Below, piece after piece: positions 8,412 to 15,902 of a stretch of DNA of 64,000 bases. The notes below the pieces were generated by a model. The model was not told the DNA's origin, did no database searches, and saw only the letters and a program-made list of their open reading frames with translations. The stretch is taken from NCBI RefSeq assembly GCF_015910535.1, contig NZ_JACBJG010000006.1:186001-250000 (forward strand), given 5' to 3'. This DNA comes from Saccharomonospora sp. NB11 (GTDB taxonomy: Bacteria; Actinomycetota; Actinomycetes; Mycobacteriales; Pseudonocardiaceae). The position numbers and the translations under genes are program-made. Every line of letters begins with the position of its first letter. The first letter of the stretch is position 1.

Positions 8412-10382
8412 GTGACGCTGCGGGTGGCGGTGGACTTCGGGACATCGAGCACCTGTGTCGTCGCCTCCGTCAACGGGCGCGAACCTCAGGTCGTGGTCAT
8501 CGACGGCCAGCCGATCATGCCGTCGGCCGTGTACGCGGCTCAGGACGGCACGCTCTTCGTCGGTCAGGAGGCCGAGCGACAGGCCGCGGTCGACCCCTCG
8601 CGGTTCGAACCACATCCGAAACGGCGGATCGACGAGGGCGAGCTGCTGCTCGGGGACACGGTGCTGAGCGTCGTCGACGTCGTCCACGCCGTGTTGCGGC
8701 GTGCGGTGTCGGAAGCGCGCCGTATCGCGGGCAATGCCGAAGTGTCGTTGTTGGTGCTCACGCACCCTGCCGAGTGGGGTGCGCTGCGCACGCGACTGCT
8801 GCGCCAGGCCGCAGGGAGGCTGGCGCACGAGGTGGCCCTCGTTCCCGAGCCGGTGGCGGCGGCGGTGTTCCACGCGTCGACCTTCGCGCCGACGGAGGTG
8901 AACCAGGAACGGACCGTCGAGTTCAGCGGCCGACCCGGTGACACCACGGCGGTGCTCGACCTGGGTGGCGGGACGATCGACGTCAGCGTGGTGCGCCGAG
9001 CGCAGTCGAACGGGCAGAACCACTTCGAGGTGCTGGCCACCCGTGGCGACCCGGGATTCGGTGGCGCGGACATCGACCAGGCGCTGCTCGAACACGTGGG
9101 GTCTCTCGTCTCGAAGGCCGACGTCGACGCCTGGGAGCAGCTCGTCCAAGGACGGGAACTGGCGGACCGACGACGTCGACGCGTGCTGCGACAGGACGTG
9201 CGCGGGGCGAAGGAGACGTTGTCCAGGCACGCGTACACCGACGTGCCGATGCCGCCGCCGTTCGCCGACGCGCACGTGACGCGCGAGGACTTGGAACGGC
9301 TCGTGCGGACGCCCCTGGGACGCGCCGCCGAGCTGACCAAGGCGACGATCGAGGAAGCAGGTCTGCGTCCTCAGCAATTGACGGCGATCTTCCTCGTCGG
9401 AGGTTCGAGCCGGATCCCGATGGTGTCGAGGCTCGTGCACGAGCGAACGGGAGTGGTCCCGACCACGCTGGACCAACCCGAGACCGTCGTGGCACGGGGT
9501 GCCCTGCGCGCGGTGCAGGTGTTGCCCGATCGCACGGGTGTGTTGCCGGGCACCACGTCCGCCCGCGCAGCAGGAGGGCACCTGGGGGGAGATCATCGCA
9601 CCGAGGTCGTCGCGAAGCCCGGTACACCGCCGCGTGCCTCGGTTCCGCAGCGTCCCGGTCCGGTGATGGCATTGCAGGGACCACGCGGTGGGGCAGCTCC
9701 GTTCGCCTCGCCTGGTGTCGCCACGCCTCGACCGCCGACGATGTCCGCGCCGTTCGGGCCGCCTTCGCCACCGCGAGGGCAGACTCTTCCCGCGCATTTC
9801 CAGGAGCGGGCTTCCGGGACGCCATCCGGTTCGCCGCGTCGCCGTCGCGTCGTCGTCGCGGCGATCGTGACGGCGGTGGCTCTCGTCGCCGCGGCTGTCG
9901 CGTTGACGTTGGCGGTCACCGAGGGCGGCGACGAGGGGACCGTCGAAGGGCGCACGTACGCCCAGTACTCCTACAAGTTCGTCGCCCCGGCGGACTGGAC
10001 GCAGACCGACGACAACGTGGAGGCCCGGCAGGTCGTCGTGAAGCCGCAGGAAGCCCAGGACACGGCCGACGACGACCTCGTCGTGGTGCAGGAGATCGTG
10101 CTGCCGTACGACGGGGAGGCCCAACGACCGCGTTTAGCCCGCGAACTGCGTGAGTTGACCAGCGCGGCTCCCGACGTCTACTCCGACTTCGCGGAGCACT
10201 ACGAGTACGCGGGGCGCGACGTCATCCACTACGAGGAGAGCAAGCCTGCCGCCACGGTGCAGTGGTACGTCCTTGCGCGCGGTACCGCTCAAGTGAGCAT
10301 CGGCTGCCAGGAGGCGCAGGCTCCAACGCGTGTGCGAACCGCCTGCGAGCAGATCGTTCGCACCCTCGAATTCACCAACTGA
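8412..10382 (+). CDS. Hsp70-like / type VII secretion-associated membrane protein
   Basis: 656-residue three-part protein. Residues 1-375 are an actin-fold Hsp70 ATPase domain with the phosphate loops VDFGTSSTCVV and LDLGGGTIDVSVV and the adenosine motif VGGSSRIP; the usual DnaK peptide-binding domain is absent. A proline-rich linker (about 385-475) leads to one transmembrane helix (about 480-503, after RRRRVVVAA). The C-terminal 140 residues (YSYKFVAPADWTQT onward) resemble the domain of Rv3446c-type type VII secretion-associated proteins. The predicted topology puts the ATPase in the cytosol and the C-domain outside. The GTG start at 8412 has GGGAG five bases upstream. It lies between eccC and the WXG100 genes exactly where Rv3446c lies in ESX-4. 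A role in substrate handling is inference. A PR26 repeat lies in frame near its 3' end. Confidence 0.85.
   Translation: MTLRVAVDFGTSSTCVVASVNGREPQVVVIDGQPIMPSAVYAAQDGTLFVGQEAERQAAVDPSRFEPHPKRRIDEGELLLGDTVLSVVDVVHAVLRRAVSEARRIAGNAEVSLLVLTHPAEWGALRTRLLRQAAGRLAHEVALVPEPVAAAVFHASTFAPTEVNQERTVEFSGRPGDTTAVLDLGGGTIDVSVVRRAQSNGQNHFEVLATRGDPGFGGADIDQALLEHVGSLVSKADVDAWEQLVQGRELADRRRRRVLRQDVRGAKETLSRHAYTDVPMPPPFADAHVTREDLERLVRTPLGRAAELTKATIEEAGLRPQQLTAIFLVGGSSRIPMVSRLVHERTGVVPTTLDQPETVVARGALRAVQVLPDRTGVLPGTTSARAAGGHLGGDHRTEVVAKPGTPPRASVPQRPGPVMALQGPRGGAAPFASPGVATPRPPTMSAPFGPPSPPRGQTLPAHFQERASGTPSGSPRRRRVVVAAIVTAVALVAAAVALTLAVTEGGDEGTVEGRTYAQYSYKFVAPADWTQTDDNVEARQVVVKPQEAQDTADDDLVVVQEIVLPYDGEAQRPRLARELRELTSAAPDVYSDFAEHYEYAGRDVIHYEESKPAATVQWYVLARGTAQVSIGCQEAQAPTRVRTACEQIVRTLEFTN
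10127..10151. repeat. PR26 palindrome inside the Hsp70-like gene
   Basis: About 22 of 26 positions match the copy at 31659-31684, in the GCCCGC orientation. It is read in frame as RPRLARELR in the extracytoplasmic C-domain, so the element has been accommodated as coding sequence. Confidence 0.6.
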
Positions 10383-10394
10383 CGGCCCCCTACC

Positions 10395-10420
10395 ACCGCG
10401 TTTCGCAGGCGAAACGCGGT
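10395..10420. repeat. PR26 palindrome upstream of the WXG100 pair
   Basis: Perfect 11-bp arms ACCGCGTTTCG and CGAAACGCGGT around the loop CAGG, 13 bases after the Hsp70-like gene stop. By position it could terminate or attenuate transcription between that gene and the WXG100 pair. Confidence 0.75.
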
Positions 10421-10582
10421 GAGCCGGCCCCCACCACGGCACCGGTTCCAGGCCATCGCATTCACGCTCGCAACTACTTGACCACTTTGGGCGACAACGC
10501 GGAACCGGACGTGGCACTGTCTCCGTCGTAGAGCCAGTACCAACGAAGTACGGCACCCACGAGCGAAGGGGGTAACACCCAA

Positions 10583-10900
10583 ATGGCAGGCGGTTTTACC
10601 GGGACACCGGAGCAGTTCCAGCAGGCGTACCAGGACGTCGACCAGATCAAGGCGTCGATGGACCAGAACCTCAACCAGCTGCGCAACAACATCGAGGCGA
10701 CGCAGGCCGGCTGGCAGGGCGAGGCGGCGAAGGCCTTCCAGAACGTGATGGCCGCCTTCGACGAGAAGACCCGCAAGCTGAACGAGGCGCTCGGCAACAT
10801 CGGTGAGCTGCTCCAGCAGTCCGGTGTCAAGTACCAGCAGGCGGAAGAGGAGCAGAACGCCGCCATCAGCAACATCGGCAACGCCCTCGGCGGCCTCTGA
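10583..10900 (+). CDS. WXG100 protein, first of pair (EsxU/EsxB-like)
   Basis: 105-residue type VII secretion substrate of the ESAT-6/CFP-10 family. It is entirely helical, with the hairpin turn W44-Q-G46 and the export motif Y84-x-x-x-E88 near the C-terminus, both at the expected spacing. It starts at an ATG preceded by GAAGGGGG. It forms a pair with the next gene, whose WxG and YxxxD motifs fall at the same residue numbers; such partners normally fold into a four-helix heterodimer and leave through EccC/EccD. By synteny the pair equals Rv3445c/Rv3444c (EsxU/EsxT), but sequence alone does not decide which is which. Confidence 0.92.
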   Translation: MAGGFTGTPEQFQQAYQDVDQIKASMDQNLNQLRNNIEATQAGWQGEAAKAFQNVMAAFDEKTRKLNEALGNIGELLQQSGVKYQQAEEEQNAAISNIGNALGGL

Positions 10901-10947
10901 TCCGACACAGCTCGCCATTCACAAGCTTTCACTGAACGGGAGGAACC

Positions 10948-11235
10948 ATGCCGAACGGCATCGTTGTTGATTACGCCACCATCCACACCGCTGCTGAGGA
11001 CTGCCAGCGCACCGGTTCGGAGCTGGACGCGCTGTTCGAGGACCTCAAGGCTCGCCTCGCCCCGCTGGTCGACTCCTGGAGCGGTGAGGCCATGGAGGCC
11101 TGGCAGCACTGCCAGAACGAGTGGAACCAGTCGCTCGACGAGATGAAGCAGGTCCTGGCCCAGATCGCCACCGCCCTGCCGCAGATCGCCGACGGCTACC
11201 AGGCCACCGACAAGGGCATCCAGGGGATGTTCTGA
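10948..11235 (+). CDS. WXG100 protein, second of pair (EsxT/EsxA-like)
   Basis: 95-residue helical hairpin protein with W44-S-G46 at the turn and Y84-x-x-x-D88 as C-terminal export signal; it ends GIQGMF. The ribosome site GGGAGGAACC precedes the ATG. It lies 47 bases downstream of its partner and is followed by a terminator, so the two are the last genes of the plus-strand ESX operon. Two cysteines (C19, C55) sit one in each helix and could be bridged outside the cell, which is unusual for the family; that is inference. Confidence 0.92.
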   Translation: MPNGIVVDYATIHTAAEDCQRTGSELDALFEDLKARLAPLVDSWSGEAMEAWQHCQNEWNQSLDEMKQVLAQIATALPQIADGYQATDKGIQGMF

Positions 11236-11250
11236 TTCGGCTCCACGAGG

Positions 11251-11288
11251 AACCGGGCTCCGCGACAGCGGGCCCGGTTCTTTCGTTT
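11251..11288 (+). terminator. Terminator of the ESX plus-strand operon
   Basis: AACCGGGC (11251-11258) pairs with GCCCGGTT (11272-11279) and is followed by CTTTCGTTT, 16 bases after the last WXG100 stop. Confidence 0.75.
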
Positions 11289-11332
11289 GCGAACCATTTC
11301 GGACAGTCGGCGCGCCGTCCGATGTGGAACGA

Positions 11333-11836
11333 TCAGTGCGGGGCGCCGACCTCGTACTGGGGCTTGTCGTTGAGGACACGGATGCTGACGGTCTTCGGTT
11401 TCCCCGCCACGTCGACCGTGCAGTCGAAGGTGTGCCCGGCGGTGATCTGCTGATCCTCGGGGCAGTTGACGTTGCCGACGCTCTGCTCGCCGTAGCTGTC
11501 CCGCAGCACGGTGGCGATCCCGTCTCGGAGCGCTTCCGAGTCGAGCACGTCCTTGGTGAAGGCGCCGCTGAACCAGGCGACCGCGCCACCGCCTGCGAGC
11601 AGGACGAGCGCGACGGCACCGACGATCCACGGTGTGCGCGACTTCTTGCCGTCGGAGCCAAGCGGTTCGGTGTCGAATGCGCCGAAGCCGCCGTAGGAGG
11701 AGGAGAAGGAACCCCCGAACGTCGATGGCTGCGGGGTCTGCCCCTGGTAGGGCGGGGCGCTCGGCTGGGGGATCGGTCCGCTGGGCGGCCCTTGCTGACC
11801 TTCGGGCTGCCACCACTGGGGTCCCGGCTGTGTCAT
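11333..11836 (-). CDS. DUF4333-type membrane-anchored protein
   Basis: 167 residues from the ATG at 11836, which has GAGGA six bases upstream; the ATG at 11842 is too close to that site. Residues 1-70 are disordered and rich in proline, glutamine and glycine. One transmembrane helix follows (after KKSRTPWIVGAVALVLLAGG). The extracytoplasmic domain of about 85 residues has two cysteines (NCPEDQQ and FDCTVDV) placed as in DUF4333 domains, where they form a disulfide. The function of the family is unknown. It is convergent with the WXG100 genes and follows the lipoprotein gene upstream, with which it may be cotranscribed (a gap of 39 bases). Confidence 0.8.
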   Translation of the reverse strand: MTQPGPQWWQPEGQQGPPSGPIPQPSAPPYQGQTPQPSTFGGSFSSSYGGFGAFDTEPLGSDGKKSRTPWIVGAVALVLLAGGGAVAWFSGAFTKDVLDSEALRDGIATVLRDSYGEQSVGNVNCPEDQQITAGHTFDCTVDVAGKPKTVSIRVLNDKPQYEVGAPH

Positions 11837-11875
11837 CGGCATTCCTCGTGTGTTCGTCCGGACCTGCAGGACAGC

Positions 11876-12763
11876 TCATTCACGGCTGCTGGTGATCGCC
11901 GCCATCGCGTCGTAGAAGTCGTCGATCTCCTTGTCGGTGGTGAGCGCGGTCACCTCGTCGGGATCGGGTACGCGCGGGACGTCGTGTTCGGTCGGCGGCT
12001 CCAGCACTTCGTAGAGCTGTTTGATCTCGACCTCGCTACCGCCGCCGGACAACAGGGCTTCCATCCCGATCTCCTTCAGCTCGCCCTCCGGGTCGAGCAG
12101 GATGCGCGTCTCGATCGTCTCCCCGAGCAGCGAGTCGGGGATCTCCTCCAGCAGCCAGTCGGGGAGCACGACAATGCGCTCCTCCAGGAAGATGCGCAGT
12201 GGCATGCCGATGGTGAGTTCGGTACTTCCGTCGGCGAGGCTCTTGGCGGTCTTGTCGACCTGGTTGTTCTCCATGGACCGGTTGACGGCGTGGAAGATCT
12301 TGCAGACCGTCAGGTAGCCGCCCCAGAAGCAGATGTCGAGCCCCCGTCCCCGGTACGGCATCGACACCCACGGCGTCGGCGCGAGCGAGGCGTAGTCGGG
12401 CCCGAGCAGCGTGTACTCGACGTCACTGCCCGCGGGCAGGAGGTAGTCGCGGTAGTCGGCGGAGTCGCGGTTGGAGTGGTTCTTGTAGAAGCGCGTGGGA
12501 GGGCTGCCGACCTGGATGGCGGTGACCGTCATGTCGCTCTTCAGCTCGCCGACGCGCATGAACGACTGCAGGCGACTCTTGCGGGGTTCGTTCTCCCCGA
12601 GATCGTCGGCGAGACGGTCGAGGTTGGCCGAGAACTTCGTCCCGACGTACTTCGCGACGTCGTCGCCGTTGGGGATCGGCTCGCCCACGCGGCCCGTGGT
12701 GCAGCCCGCCGCCAGCAGGAGGACGGCACCCAGTGCCACGACTTTGCGCAGGCCTTGTTTCAT
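11876..12763 (-). CDS. Putative lipoprotein of unknown function
   Basis: 295 residues beginning MKQGLRKVVALGAVLLLAAGC, a clear lipoprotein signal with lipobox LAAGC and lipidated Cys21. The mature part is mixed alpha/beta with further cysteines (CFWGGYLTVC) that could pair, and an acidic C-terminal third. I do not recognise a domain. It sits between the ESX locus and rplM, upstream of the DUF4333 gene on the same strand. The location outside the membrane next to a secretion system suggests an accessory envelope role, but nothing in the sequence proves a link. The signal peptide and high third-position GC content support the call. Confidence 0.8.
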   Translation of the reverse strand: MKQGLRKVVALGAVLLLAAGCTTGRVGEPIPNGDDVAKYVGTKFSANLDRLADDLGENEPRKSRLQSFMRVGELKSDMTVTAIQVGSPPTRFYKNHSNRDSADYRDYLLPAGSDVEYTLLGPDYASLAPTPWVSMPYRGRGLDICFWGGYLTVCKIFHAVNRSMENNQVDKTAKSLADGSTELTIGMPLRIFLEERIVVLPDWLLEEIPDSLLGETIETRILLDPEGELKEIGMEALLSGGGSEVEIKQLYEVLEPPTEHDVPRVPDPDEVTALTTDKEIDDFYDAMAAITSSRE

Positions 12764-12949
12764 CGTCCGTCCCCCTGGGGTGTCATGTCGCGCGCGCTGG
12801 CGGAAAGACTAGTATGTCGGAGGGCGCGGACCCCCCGGGTTCACCTCGTTCTCAGTGACCGGGTATCTTCACTTGTTGTTGTGCGCGCCCGAGCAGCACG
12901 CGCCAAGCCGCATTGACCCAGAAGCAACAGTTGACGACGAGGTAGACCC

Positions 12950-13402
12950 TTGCCCACGTACAGCCCTAAGCCCGGCGATGTCACTCGTGCCTGGCACGTG
13001 ATCGACGCCGAGGATGTCGTGCTCGGCCGGCTGGCGACCGAGGTCGCTACGCTGCTGCGCGGCAAGCACAAGCCCACCTACGCCCCGCACGTGGACACCG
13101 GTGACTTCGTCATCATCGTCAATGCTGACAAGGTGGCGCTCACCGGCAACAAGCGCGAGCAGAAGTTCGCGTACCGCCACAGCGGTTACCCCGGTGGCCT
13201 GAGCAAGCGCTCGTTCGGCGAGCTGCTCGACACCCGCCCCGAGCGACTGGTCGAGAAGGTCGTGAAGGGGATGCTGCCCAAGAACAAGCTGGGCCGTGCC
13301 CAGGCGAAGAAGCTCAAGGTCTACGCCGGGCCGGAGCACCCTCACGCCGCGCAGAAGCCCCAGCCGCACGAGATCACCAAGATCGCTCAGGTGACCCAGT
13401 GA
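12950..13402 (+). CDS. rplM: 50S ribosomal protein L13
   Basis: 150-residue L13, an early-assembly protein of the large subunit that binds 23S rRNA. Signature segments are present: [34 protein letters not shown] and [19 protein letters not shown]. The start is a TTG at 12950 with GACGAGG seven bases upstream, and the length is normal. It is the first gene of the rplM-rpsI operon; its stop overlaps the rpsI GTG as GTGA, which couples translation. In M. tuberculosis the same operon borders ESX-4. Confidence 0.98.
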   Translation: MPTYSPKPGDVTRAWHVIDAEDVVLGRLATEVATLLRGKHKPTYAPHVDTGDFVIIVNADKVALTGNKREQKFAYRHSGYPGGLSKRSFGELLDTRPERLVEKVVKGMLPKNKLGRAQAKKLKVYAGPEHPHAAQKPQPHEITKIAQVTQ

Positions 13403-13887
13403 GTGAGGAACAGTCTGTGACCAGCACCGAGACCGAGACCGCCGTCGACGCGGTCGTGACCAGCGAGACGCCCGCCGCCCCGAAGCCGTCTCGGGCTGCC
13501 GGTGGCACCGCGCAGACGGTCGGCCGTCGCAAGGAGGCGGTCGTTCGGGTGCGTCTGGTGCCCGGTAGCGGCCAGTTCAAGCTCAACGGCAAGAGCCTTG
13601 AGCAGTACTTCCCGAACAAGGTCCACCAGCAGCTGATCCGTGAGCCGCTGGTCACCGTCGAGAAGCCGGACTCGTTCGACATCCACGCCAACCTGACCGG
13701 CGGTGGGATCTCGGGCCAGGCCGGTGCGCTGCGGCTCGCCATCGCTCGTGCGCTGGCCGAGATCGACAGTGACGACCGTCCGGCTCTGAAGAAGGCCGGC
13801 TTCCTCACCCGTGACGCCCGCGCCACCGAGCGCAAGAAGTACGGTCTGAAGAAGGCCCGCAAGGCGCCGCAGTACAGCAAGCGCTGA
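13399..13887 (+). CDS. rpsI: 30S ribosomal protein S9
   Basis: 162-residue S9 with an acidic, alanine-rich N-terminal extension of about 35 residues, as in other actinobacteria. The conserved body follows ([34 protein letters not shown]) and ends in the strongly basic tail [13 protein letters not shown], which reaches the P-site tRNA. The GTG start overlaps the rplM stop. A strong factor-independent terminator follows at 13901. Confidence 0.98.
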   Translation: MSEEQSVTSTETETAVDAVVTSETPAAPKPSRAAGGTAQTVGRRKEAVVRVRLVPGSGQFKLNGKSLEQYFPNKVHQQLIREPLVTVEKPDSFDIHANLTGGGISGQAGALRLAIARALAEIDSDDRPALKKAGFLTRDARATERKKYGLKKARKAPQYSKR

Positions 13888-13900
13888 TCCGCAGTTTTGT

Positions 13901-13946
13901 GCCCAAGCGCCCATCCGCACGTCGGGTGGGCGCTTGGGCTTTTTCC
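13901..13946 (+). terminator. Terminator of rplM-rpsI
   Basis: 13-bp stem GCCCAAGCGCCCA (13901-13913) / TGGGCGCTTGGGC (13927-13939), followed by a run of five T. It is the most canonical factor-independent terminator in the window. Confidence 0.92.
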
Positions 13947-14009
13947 AGGGCCGGTGTGCCACGGCTGTGGTGGGTCCCCGTGACGACGATGGTCGCCCCT
14001 GTCGCCCCA

Positions 14010-14035
14010 ACCGCGTTCAGCCCGCGGAACGCGGT
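14010..14035. repeat. PR26 palindrome between rpsI and glmM
   Basis: Full-length copy with arms ACCGCGTTC and GAACGCGGT around AGCCCGCG. It lies upstream of glmM, beyond the rpsI terminator, so it is not needed to end transcription of the ribosomal operon. Confidence 0.8.
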
Positions 14036-14129
14036 CGAGTGGTTCATGGGGAGACGGGCGCGCATCGTGGAATCGCTAGGTTGTTGAAGTCGGTTCGCAC
14101 GTGCTCGCGATGACGGAGGTCGACGAATA

Positions 14130-15464
14130 ATGGCTCGCCTTTTCGGCACTGACGGGGTTCGCGGCCTCGCCAACGACGAGCTCACCCCGGAGTTGGCGCT
14201 GGCGGTGGCCGCCAGCGCGGCGCGGGTGCTGGCAGCCCACGACCGCTCGCACCGGCCGGTGGCCGTCGTCGGGCGGGACCCGAGGGCGAGCGGCGAGATG
14301 CTGGAGGCCGCCGTCGTCGCGGGCCTGGCGTCGGCCGGTGCGGACGTGTTGAAGCTCGGGGTGCTGCCCACGCCTGCGGTGGCTCATCTCGTCACCGAGC
14401 TGTCCGCCGACCTCGGGGTCATGATCTCGGCGTCCCACAACCCGATGCCCGACAACGGCATCAAGTTGTTCGGTGATGGCGGGCACAAGCTTCCGGACGG
14501 TATCGAGGACGAGATCCAGCACCGCCTGAACGCGTCCGGCCCTCGGCCGACCGGGGCGCAGATCGGGCGTGTCACGGAGGTCACCGACGCCGTCGACCGG
14601 TACGTCGCGCACCTGCTCGAAACCACGACGACGTCGCTGGCCGGACTTCGTATCGTGGTGGACTGCGCCAACGGGGCGGCCTCCGTCGCCGCGCCGGACG
14701 CGTACCGGAAGGCGGGGGCGGAGGTCATCGCCCTGCACTCGGAGCCGGACGGCGTGAACATCAACGACAGGTGCGGATCGACGCATCCCGAGACACTGGC
14801 CGCGGCGGTGGTGGAGCACGGCGCGGACCTCGGTATCGCGCACGACGGGGACGCCGACCGCTGTCTCGCCGTCGACGCCGACGGTCAGCTCGTCGACGGC
14901 GACCAGATCATGGCCGTGCTCGCGGTCGGTATGGCCGAGTCGGGTGAGCTGGCCGACGACACCTTAGTGGCCACGGTGATGAGCAATTTGGGGCTTCACC
15001 TGGCGATGAAGGAGCGCGGCATCGCCGTCCGCACCACGGCCGTGGGTGATCGCTACGTGCTCGAGGAACTGCGTGCGGGCGGGTACTCGCTCGGCGGGGA
15101 ACAGTCAGGGCACGTGGTGCTGCCGGGTCATGCGACCACGGGGGACGGTCTGCTCACCGCTCTGCAGCTGATGAACCGTGTCGCGGTCACCGGCACGCCG
15201 TTGCGCGAGCTGGCCGCGGTGATGCGCAGGCTTCCGCAGGTGCTCGTCAACGTGCCGGTCACGGACAAGACCACCGTCGCCGACGCGCCGGAGGTGCGGG
15301 ACGCCGTCGCGGCGGTCGAGGCCGAGCTGGGAGGCGAGGGCAGGGTGCTGCTGCGCCCGTCCGGCACCGAACAGTTGGTGCGGGTCATGGTCGAGGCACC
15401 CGACGCCGACACCGCCCAGACCGCTGCCGACCGGCTGGCGGGCGTGGTCGCGTCGGTGGGTTGA
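14130..15464 (+). CDS. glmM: Phosphoglucosamine mutase
   Basis: 444-residue alpha-D-phosphohexomutase converting glucosamine-6-phosphate to glucosamine-1-phosphate for UDP-GlcNAc and peptidoglycan synthesis in the cytosol. It begins [12 protein letters not shown] as the family does. The phosphoserine is Ser102 in ISASHNPM, the same number as in E. coli; the metal loop is DGDADR, the sugar-binding loop GGEQSGH and the phosphate site [12 protein letters not shown]. The ATG has GGAGG upstream. glmS, the preceding enzyme of the pathway, lies 4.5 kb downstream, separated by the type VII substrate cassette and a hydrolase gene. Confidence 0.97.
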   Translation: MARLFGTDGVRGLANDELTPELALAVAASAARVLAAHDRSHRPVAVVGRDPRASGEMLEAAVVAGLASAGADVLKLGVLPTPAVAHLVTELSADLGVMISASHNPMPDNGIKLFGDGGHKLPDGIEDEIQHRLNASGPRPTGAQIGRVTEVTDAVDRYVAHLLETTTTSLAGLRIVVDCANGAASVAAPDAYRKAGAEVIALHSEPDGVNINDRCGSTHPETLAAAVVEHGADLGIAHDGDADRCLAVDADGQLVDGDQIMAVLAVGMAESGELADDTLVATVMSNLGLHLAMKERGIAVRTTAVGDRYVLEELRAGGYSLGGEQSGHVVLPGHATTGDGLLTALQLMNRVAVTGTPLRELAAVMRRLPQVLVNVPVTDKTTVADAPEVRDAVAAVEAELGGEGRVLLRPSGTEQLVRVMVEAPDADTAQTAADRLAGVVASVG

Positions 15465-15594
15465 CGACGACGTCGTTTTGGTGAAAGCGACAATCTGCCC
15501 CGCGAACCACCGGTCACTAGGTAACCTCTTCGAGTGACTGCGTTCGGCAGCGCAGTCACAGGCAAGTCTTCGAGAGAGCGCGCGAGGGGGCGTT

Positions 15595-15900
15595 GTGGCG
15601 GGCGGTCAGACCGTCGATCCCGGGAAACTGGATGCGACGGGTACGGCGTACGGACAGATCGGTGAAGAGCTGGTCGACGAGGCGGGCCGCATCGAAACGG
15701 GGGTGTCGAGCGCGCAGTTCGGCAGAGCGTGGACCCACGCCGCGTCCCACTACGCCGATGCGATCGAGTTGTACAAGGAACGCGTGAAGCATCACGGGGA
15801 GAAAGTCGCGGACTTCGGTGATCGCCTGTCGAAGGCGGCGAAGTCCTACGAGGATGGCGAAGCTGTCAGCACCGACATGATCGCCTCGAAGCAGGTGTAA
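15595..15900 (+). CDS. EspC-like type VII secretion substrate
   Basis: 101-residue helical protein of WXG100/EspC size. It has a helix, a turn region with FGRAW instead of a strict WxG, a second helix, and a C-terminal Y85-x-x-x-E89 export motif. The GTG start at 15595 has GAGGGGG upstream. It is the first gene of a three-gene set, and the next gene begins two bases after its stop. EspC-family proteins are exported by ESX systems together with a larger partner, so the following 821-residue protein is the natural partner; this pairing is inference. Its nearest secretion machinery is the ESX-4-like locus 4 kb upstream. Confidence 0.75.
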   Translation: MAGGQTVDPGKLDATGTAYGQIGEELVDEAGRIETGVSSAQFGRAWTHAASHYADAIELYKERVKHHGEKVADFGDRLSKAAKSYEDGEAVSTDMIASKQV

Positions 15901-15902
15901 AC

